Below, piece by piece: positions 59,177 to 64,000 of a stretch of 64,000 nucleotides of DNA; within the stretch, counting starts at the first letter, position 1, and every line of letters begins with the position of its first letter. The DNA comes from Saonia flava (GTDB lineage Bacteria > Bacteroidota > Bacteroidia > Flavobacteriales > Flavobacteriaceae): contig NZ_JAATJJ010000002.1 of NCBI RefSeq assembly GCF_011927795.1, forward strand, positions 744,001-808,000, in the 5' to 3' direction. Under the pieces are notes generated by a model. It saw only the letters and a program-made list of their open reading frames with translations. It was not told where the DNA came from and ran no database searches. The position numbers and the translations under genes were made by a program.

Positions 59177-60964
59177 CTACATCCTCTCCGGTACATTAAT
59201 CCCCAATAGTTTAAAAGCAGATTGTATAACCTCTCCTACTTTCCTAGAAAGTTGTACTCTCAGAATTTTCTTATCTTCATCCGTTTCTCCCAATATGGAT
59301 ACCTGTTGATAGAACGAATTAAATTCCTTTACCAAATCGTACGTGTAATTGGCAATCAAGGCCGGACTATAATTTTCCGCCGCCAATTGAATGGTTTCTG
59401 GGAACAGCTGTATTTGCTTTAGCAGTTCTTTTTCTTTAGGGTGAAGTGATAGAGACTTCTCGACTCCGCTCGAAGTGACAACATTGGTGCTTTCAGCTTT
59501 TCTCAATATAGACTGAATCCTAGCATAGGTATATTGAATAAAAGGTCCTGTATTCCCTTGAAAATCAACTGATTCTTTTGGGTCAAACAAAATACGTTTT
59601 TTAGGGTCTACCTTTAAAATAAAATACTTAAGGGCACCCAAACCAATCATTTTATACAACTCGTGCTTCTCTTCATTGGAGTATTCGTCCAATTTGCCCA
59701 ATTCCTCTGATATCTCCTTGGCAGTTTGGGTCATATCCACCATTAAATCATCTGCATCTACAACAGTGCCTTCCCTACTTTTCATTTTGCCACTTGGCAA
59801 ATCCACCATTCCATAGCTTAAATGATGTAATTGTTCGGCCCATGAAAAACCAAGTTTTTTAAGAATCAAAAACAATACCTTAAAATGATAATCCTGTTCG
59901 TTCCCAACGGTGTAGACCATTCCATTTACATCAGGATAATCCTTTACACGCTGTATAGCAGTACCAATATCTTGAGTCATGTATACAGCGGTCCCGTCGG
60001 AACGCAACACTATTTTCTCATCCAACCCTTCGTCGGTAAGGTCTATCCAAACACTACCATCCTCTTTTTTATAAAAAACACCTTTTTTAAGTCCGTCTGC
60101 AACTACATCCTTCCCTAATAAATAAGTGTCGCTTTCATAATAAAGTTTATCAAAATCTACTCCCAAGTTTTTATAGGTTTCTTCAAAACCTTTATAAACC
60201 CAGCCATTCATGGTTTTCCAAAGAGCTACAACCTCTTCATCACCAGCTTCCCATTTACGAAGCATTTCTTGAGCTTCTAATAACAAAGGTGCTTCTTTCT
60301 CTGCCTCCTTTTGTTCTTTACCCCTAGCAACCAATTGAGCAATTTCAGCTTTATAAGCTTTGTCAAAAGCCACATAGTAATTCCCTACAAGCTTATCCCC
60401 TTTTAAGTCTGTATTTTCAGGGGTTTCACCATTTCCAAACTTCTGCCAAGCCAACATACTTTTACATATGTGGATTCCCCTATCATTTATAATCTGGGTT
60501 TTGTATACTTTTTTACCGGAAGCCTTTAAAATTTCGGCAACAGAATATCCCAATAAGTTGTTCCTAATATGGCCTAAATGCAAAGGTTTATTAGTATTAG
60601 GTGATGAATACTCCACCATCACTGCACCAGCATTGCTTGTTTTTACAAAACCGAAGTCTACCTTGCTACTTACTACACTAAAAAAGTCCAAATAAAAAGC
60701 ATCACTAATGACAATGTTTAAAAAGCCCTTTACCACATTATAGCTGGTAACTTCCTTTACATTTTCTTGTAAAAATTCGCCTATTTGTTTGCCAATTAAT
60801 TCAGGATTGCCCTTTACAAATCTGAGCATTGGAAATATTACTGCAGTAATATCACCTTCAAAATCTTTACGCGTAGGTTGAAACTCCACGGATGGAAGCT
60901 CTACATTGAAAATGGAATTAACGGCTTCCTTTACTTTGGCTATAAGTACTTCTTGAACATTCAT
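59177..60964 (-). CDS. argS: Arginine--tRNA ligase, with repeat-derived insertion
   Basis: The ATG at 60964 (MNVQEVLIAKVKEAVNSIFN) gives 595 residues; an upstream Met eight codons earlier is possible but less typical. Class I signatures are PNTNKPLHLGHIRNNLLG (HIGH type) and DLPSGKMKSREGTVVDADDL (KMSKS-like region). The anticodon-binding domain follows with SPALIANYTYDLVKEFNSFY. Between RIQSILRKAEST and KEKELLKQI the protein contains NVVTSSGVEKSLSLHP, encoded by a REP-like repeat at 59451-59480; the reading frame stays open. The enzyme charges tRNA-Arg and is essential. Confidence 0.96.
   Translation of the reverse strand: MNVQEVLIAKVKEAVNSIFNVELPSVEFQPTRKDFEGDITAVIFPMLRFVKGNPELIGKQIGEFLQENVKEVTSYNVVKGFLNIVISDAFYLDFFSVVSSKVDFGFVKTSNAGAVMVEYSSPNTNKPLHLGHIRNNLLGYSVAEILKASGKKVYKTQIINDRGIHICKSMLAWQKFGNGETPENTDLKGDKLVGNYYVAFDKAYKAEIAQLVARGKEQKEAEKEAPLLLEAQEMLRKWEAGDEEVVALWKTMNGWVYKGFEETYKNLGVDFDKLYYESDTYLLGKDVVADGLKKGVFYKKEDGSVWIDLTDEGLDEKIVLRSDGTAVYMTQDIGTAIQRVKDYPDVNGMVYTVGNEQDYHFKVLFLILKKLGFSWAEQLHHLSYGMVDLPSGKMKSREGTVVDADDLMVDMTQTAKEISEELGKLDEYSNEEKHELYKMIGLGALKYFILKVDPKKRILFDPKESVDFQGNTGPFIQYTYARIQSILRKAESTNVVTSSGVEKSLSLHPKEKELLKQIQLFPETIQLAAENYSPALIANYTYDLVKEFNSFYQQVSILGETDEDKKILRVQLSRKVGEVIQSAFKLLGINVPERM
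59451..59480 (-). repeat. REP-like repeat, copy 3, inside argS
   Basis: Read on the minus (coding) strand the element is GTCACTTCGAGCGGAGTCGA followed by GAAGTCTC. It is related to copies at 5143-5178 and 26126-26197 (GTCATTTCGA...GAGAAATC), and I recall this form, GTCACTTCGA..GTCGAGAAGTC, as a frequent dispersed repeat in flavobacterial genomes. It encodes the VTSSGVEKSL stretch of ArgS in frame. Confidence 0.8.
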
Positions 60965-61088
60965 TAATTTGGACATATAAGGCCGCAAAATTACGGAAAT
61001 TTTAAGCTAATACCCTAAAAGGAACAAAACGCTTCTTAAGGTTTTAAAATTTGGCTAACTTTAAAGCTTACACATATAATTCTTCCTC

Positions 61089-62579
61089 TTGTTTGCAAAA
61101 AAAAATCTTCTCCTCTCTTTATCTATTTCAATACTATTTCTATGTTCTTTATTTGTCTTTATTTGGACAGAAGAAAGCTATAATACCATAGAACTAACCT
61201 CTATTTGGGTTCGCAATCACTTTGGGCATTTCTACTTGTATTTAGGCCTTGGTTGTGTTTTATTGCTTTTGGGAATTGCATTTTCACCATTAGGAAAATT
61301 AAAATTAGGAAAGAGAAGCCAAAAACCTGAACATTCTCTTTGGGCATGGATAGCTATGCTCTACAGTGCGGGAATGGGAGCTGGAATATTACTGCGAGCG
61401 GTACAAGAACCTATTTTTATGCAACAGAACCCTCCCTATTCCTCTAATTTGCCCGCAGAAACATTGGCTCTTGAATATACTTTTTACCAATGGGGGTTTA
61501 CTGCTTGGGCATTCTATGGCCTTTTTGCCATGGTAGTAGGCTACGCACTTTTTGTTCAAAAGAAAAAGGTAAAAGTGAGTGCCACAATTGAAGATAATAT
61601 ATATAATAAGCCGGCAAGAATGGGAATCGACATCATGACCATTATTACCACCGTTTTTGGGCTCATTGCTGCCATAGGATTGGGAACGGCCCAAATAAAT
61701 GGGGGGCTTAATCATGTGTTTTCGGCTAATATGGGAATAGAAACCAACATTATTTTGGCCTTTTTAGTTTCTACCCTAGCTTTCATTTCAGCTTGGAAAG
61801 GTGTCAATAAAGGAATAAAACAACTTTCCAAACTCAACATTATTATTACACTCCTCCTACTGTTGTTCATTTTTTTTACAAGTGATATAAGAGCTATTCT
61901 AGTTTCTTTTGTAAAGACTATCTATCATTATTTAATTGATTTTATTCCTATGAGTCTGGCTCTTGGCAGTTACAATCCAGGAATAGACTTTCTTACCGAC
62001 TGGACCTTTTATTATTGGGCTTTTTGGCTGGCATGGGCACCTTTTACAGGAATCTTCATTGCAAGAATCTCTAAAGGAAGAACTTTGCGCCAATTACTTT
62101 TGGGAGTACTTATTATTCCCTCTTTAGGGACTTTCTTTTGGTTTTCGGTTTTTGGCACCTCAGCTTTTCAGTTGATTAATGATTGGGGAACCTACAACAA
62201 CGAATTTGGAAATGTTTTCTCCTCTATTTTCGTCTTTTTTGAACACTACCCTATGGCCACCGTACTAAATAGTATTACGTTAGTATTACTAATCGGTTTT
62301 TTAGTCACCTCAGTAGATTCTGCTGTATTTGTATTAAGTATGTTCACGGACAAAGGCAAAAAGAACCCTAAAAAGAAACACCGTTTAATCTGGTCGGTCT
62401 TTATTCTTTTGGCTACTATTTCCCTACTGCTCTTGGGGAATGCCAAACCCGATATAGATATTCTTGTGGCTGTTCAAAAATTACTGATTATAACCTCACT
62501 ACCCTTTGCGTTTTTTATGGTCGTAATGACTTTTGTTTTTTTTAAGAATATATTGAAAAATTATCGGAGCCTATCTTGA
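61089..62579 (+). CDS. BCCT-family betaine/choline/carnitine-type transporter
   Basis: The 496-residue protein begins from TTG at 61089 and has about twelve membrane helices. Motifs include MLYSAGMGAGILLRAVQEPI (glycine-rich helix of BCCT), and the Trp-rich signature TDWTFYYWAFWLAWAPFTGI with FIARISKGRTLRQ. BCCT proteins import quaternary ammonium compounds with Na+ or H+. The short C-terminal tail lacks the long osmosensor extension of BetP. The exact solute is unknown; osmoprotection suits a marine organism. An ATG start is not obvious nearby. Confidence 0.9.
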   Translation: MFAKKNLLLSLSISILFLCSLFVFIWTEESYNTIELTSIWVRNHFGHFYLYLGLGCVLLLLGIAFSPLGKLKLGKRSQKPEHSLWAWIAMLYSAGMGAGILLRAVQEPIFMQQNPPYSSNLPAETLALEYTFYQWGFTAWAFYGLFAMVVGYALFVQKKKVKVSATIEDNIYNKPARMGIDIMTIITTVFGLIAAIGLGTAQINGGLNHVFSANMGIETNIILAFLVSTLAFISAWKGVNKGIKQLSKLNIIITLLLLLFIFFTSDIRAILVSFVKTIYHYLIDFIPMSLALGSYNPGIDFLTDWTFYYWAFWLAWAPFTGIFIARISKGRTLRQLLLGVLIIPSLGTFFWFSVFGTSAFQLINDWGTYNNEFGNVFSSIFVFFEHYPMATVLNSITLVLLIGFLVTSVDSAVFVLSMFTDKGKKNPKKKHRLIWSVFILLATISLLLLGNAKPDIDILVAVQKLLIITSLPFAFFMVVMTFVFFKNILKNYRSLS

Positions 62580-62619
62580 GCAAAGTTGAAAGTCTTGGCT
62601 TTACATTGGTATGAGTTGG

Positions 62620-63015
62620 TTACTTCTTAGTTAATTCTAATAAAACATTTATTGCCTTTTGTCCATCTTTGTTATTTACAAAAATATGATCATGATAATA
62701 ACCTGAAATTACATTACAGCTAATTTCATGTTTTGCCAATTCAGAAGAGAAGAGAGCCGTAAGTCCTACCGCATCTAACGAAGAGTGCACATTCAACCTA
62801 ATCCAAGAGGCAACATAATCGTAGCTCAATTTATAGGTGTCAGCGTGTTTTTGTTCCAAAACAAGAGTAATTCCTTCCTTTTCATTGAATTGACATAGGA
62901 TATACTTTCTTTCAATACCCACAGTGGTTGCTACAGAAACAAAAACATAGGTACCTGCATTTAGTTCAGGTTTCATTTCCTTAACCAATTTTTCAAGATT
63001 TTTCTCTCCACTCAT
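62620..63015 (-). CDS. ACT-domain protein (ACT_3/DUF2241 type)
   Basis: The 131-residue protein has the ACT_3 layout: EKNLEKLVKEMKPELNAGTY, YVFVSVATTVGIERKYILCQ, ITLVLEQKHADTYKLSYDYV, SWIRLNVHSSLDAVGLTALF and the C-terminal GYYHDHIFVNNKDGQKAINV. Such proteins probably bind amino acids as regulators. It is cytosolic. It follows the CtlX-type gene by 12 bp on the same strand, which may link it with arginine or citrulline metabolism. Confidence 0.9.
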   Translation of the reverse strand: MSGEKNLEKLVKEMKPELNAGTYVFVSVATTVGIERKYILCQFNEKEGITLVLEQKHADTYKLSYDYVASWIRLNVHSSLDAVGLTALFSSELAKHEISCNVISGYYHDHIFVNNKDGQKAINVLLELTKK

Positions 63016-63027
63016 TATAGGTGCGCT

Positions 63028-63960
63028 TTATTCTTTAGGCAAGAAAACTTCGGCCATCATACATCGGGCACTTCCACCACCACAAGTTTCAATAGTATCC
63101 AAGGGGCTATGTATAATATCACAATACTTTTTAATAGTACTTAGCTGGATTGAGGTTAAACTTTTATATGCTGAAGAACTCATTACCAAAAATTTTTCAT
63201 CACCTTTTCCCAAAACCTGAAGCATATTTCCTGCAAATTGATGCATCTGTTCTTCCGTAATGGTAATAATTTCTTTTCCACTTTCTTTCAAATGACGGGA
63301 CACATTTTTCTTCTCTTTCTTATCATCAATTGTGTCCAAACAAATTACAGCAAAATCTTCGGCCAAACACATCATCACATTGGTATGGTATATTGGAACG
63401 CGTTTATTTTCCACTGATTGATAGGCGTTGAAAATTATTGGTGCGTAGTCAAAATCTTCACAGAACTCAATAAACAACTCTTCGTCTGCTCTTGGCGATA
63501 TGGCACAATAGGCTTTTTTGTTCACCCTATCCAATGCAATACTGCCTGTACCCTCCAAAAAAAACTCTTTTTTCTCGGCAGAAGTATAATCCACAACTTG
63601 CTCTATAATAAAGCCTTTTGTCTCCAATAAATTCAAAATATCCTCGCGTCTTTCCTTTCTTCTATTTTCGGCAAACATAGGATACAAACCTATCGTCCCA
63701 TCGGCATGAAAAGACACCCAATTGTTAGGAAAAATAGAGTCCGGGGTATCAGATTCCATGATATCCTCTACGACTATCACATTTACTCCCTTTCCCCTTA
63801 AAGTAGAAACAAAACCATCAAACTCGTCCTGGGCTTTCTTATTAATATCAACGTTTTTAAGATTAAGGTCTTCCTGAAAATAATTATTTACAGCTGTCTG
63901 TTCGTTCATTCTAAAACCGATAGGACGAATCATTAAAATCGTATTGGTGATTTGCTTCAT
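63028..63960 (-). CDS. ctlX: CtlX-type citrulline/arginine-related amidinohydrolase
   Basis: From ATG at 63960 the product is 310 residues (a GTG 9 bases upstream is possible). It shows TILMIRPIGFRMNEQTAVNN, FPNNWVSFHADGTIGLYPMF, the FFLEGTGSIALDRVNKKAYC substrate-binding stretch and the C-terminal catalytic TCGGGSARCMMAEVF with Cys. This is the arginine-deiminase-fold family called CtlX (citrulline utilisation hydrolase) or amidinotransferase-like. It acts in the cytoplasm on citrulline or an arginine derivative. It is cotranscribed with the ACT-domain gene. Confidence 0.9.
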   Translation of the reverse strand: MKQITNTILMIRPIGFRMNEQTAVNNYFQEDLNLKNVDINKKAQDEFDGFVSTLRGKGVNVIVVEDIMESDTPDSIFPNNWVSFHADGTIGLYPMFAENRRKERREDILNLLETKGFIIEQVVDYTSAEKKEFFLEGTGSIALDRVNKKAYCAISPRADEELFIEFCEDFDYAPIIFNAYQSVENKRVPIYHTNVMMCLAEDFAVICLDTIDDKKEKKNVSRHLKESGKEIITITEEQMHQFAGNMLQVLGKGDEKFLVMSSSAYKSLTSIQLSTIKKYCDIIHSPLDTIETCGGGSARCMMAEVFLPKE

Positions 63961-64000
63961 TTTATTCACGAATTAATGGTAATGTACTGCAACGCAACAA

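Noticed and set aside
1-64000. CRISPR arrays, tRNA, rRNA, insertion sequences, prophage
   Set aside because: No regularly spaced repeats, cloverleaf sequences, transposases or integrases were seen on reading; a dedicated tRNA and sRNA scan would still be useful.

Overview
The window is AT-rich chromosomal DNA from a marine-type member of the Bacteroidetes, most likely class Flavobacteriia. This rests on family content (GH95/GH29 fucosidases, FecR with a DUF4974-like tail, STN/CarboxypepD-type TonB receptors, a DUF6747-like miniprotein, many short lipoprotein signals ending in Cys), on weak Shine-Dalgarno signals and on low GC. I see no rRNA, tRNA, CRISPR array, integrase or insertion sequence. 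The window reads as ordinary chromosome with accessory metabolic and uptake cassettes.

Region 1 (1-1330): the cut N-terminal part of a WecA/MraY-type sugar-phosphate transferase, about 580 bp without a convincing gene, a DUF6747-like miniprotein and a bidirectional terminator. Region 2 (1326-14871): eleven tightly packed minus-strand genes forming one L-fucose operon. Two fucosidases (GH29, GH95) release fucose and FucP imports it. A mutarotase, L-fucose dehydrogenase, lactonase, L-fuconate dehydratase, 2-keto-3-deoxyfuconate dehydrogenase and an FAH-family hydrolase carry it through the non-phosphorylative route to pyruvate and lactate. The operon ends with a second, beta-propeller lactonase and a YdeP/FdhF-type molybdopterin oxidoreductase, whose roles here are unclear.

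Region 3 (15100-31940): mixed housekeeping and stress genes. They include a likely persulfide/sulfur module (DUF2892, persulfide dioxygenase-rhodanese, SulP, Cys-containing Crp/Fnr), TrmL, an M20 peptidase, a LolC/E-like permease, a NamZ-like DUF1343 lipoprotein, QueE, CorA and a cold-shock protein. Region 4 (32000-39300): a HerA-like ATPase, YitT, secreted proteins, a TolB-like protein behind a LacI-type palindrome, and a divergent HxlR/hydrolase pair. Region 5 (39302-46104): an iron/siderophore uptake locus with an AraC regulator, TonB receptor, DUF4198, DUF3325-like, DUF3649-like and PepSY membrane proteins, followed by a Cys-rich unknown.

Region 6 (46179-53046): a GH43 plus GPH-symporter pair with its own LacI-type palindrome, a DJ-1/PfpI lipoprotein, VOC proteins, FolD and Ffh. 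Region 7 (53131-59176): the most interesting unit, a cell-surface signalling module. It has an ECF sigma factor, a FecR anti-sigma, an STN-containing TonB receptor and a divergently transcribed 584-residue modular lipoprotein. The lipoprotein gene and fecR share a promoter-like element. Region 8 (59177-64000): ArgS (carrying an in-frame insertion derived from a dispersed repeat), a BCCT transporter, an ACT-domain protein and a CtlX-type amidinohydrolase.

A REP-like palindromic repeat family appears at least three times (about 5.15, 26.15 and 59.46 kb), once inside a coding sequence. All family names come from reading the sequence; no database search was run.
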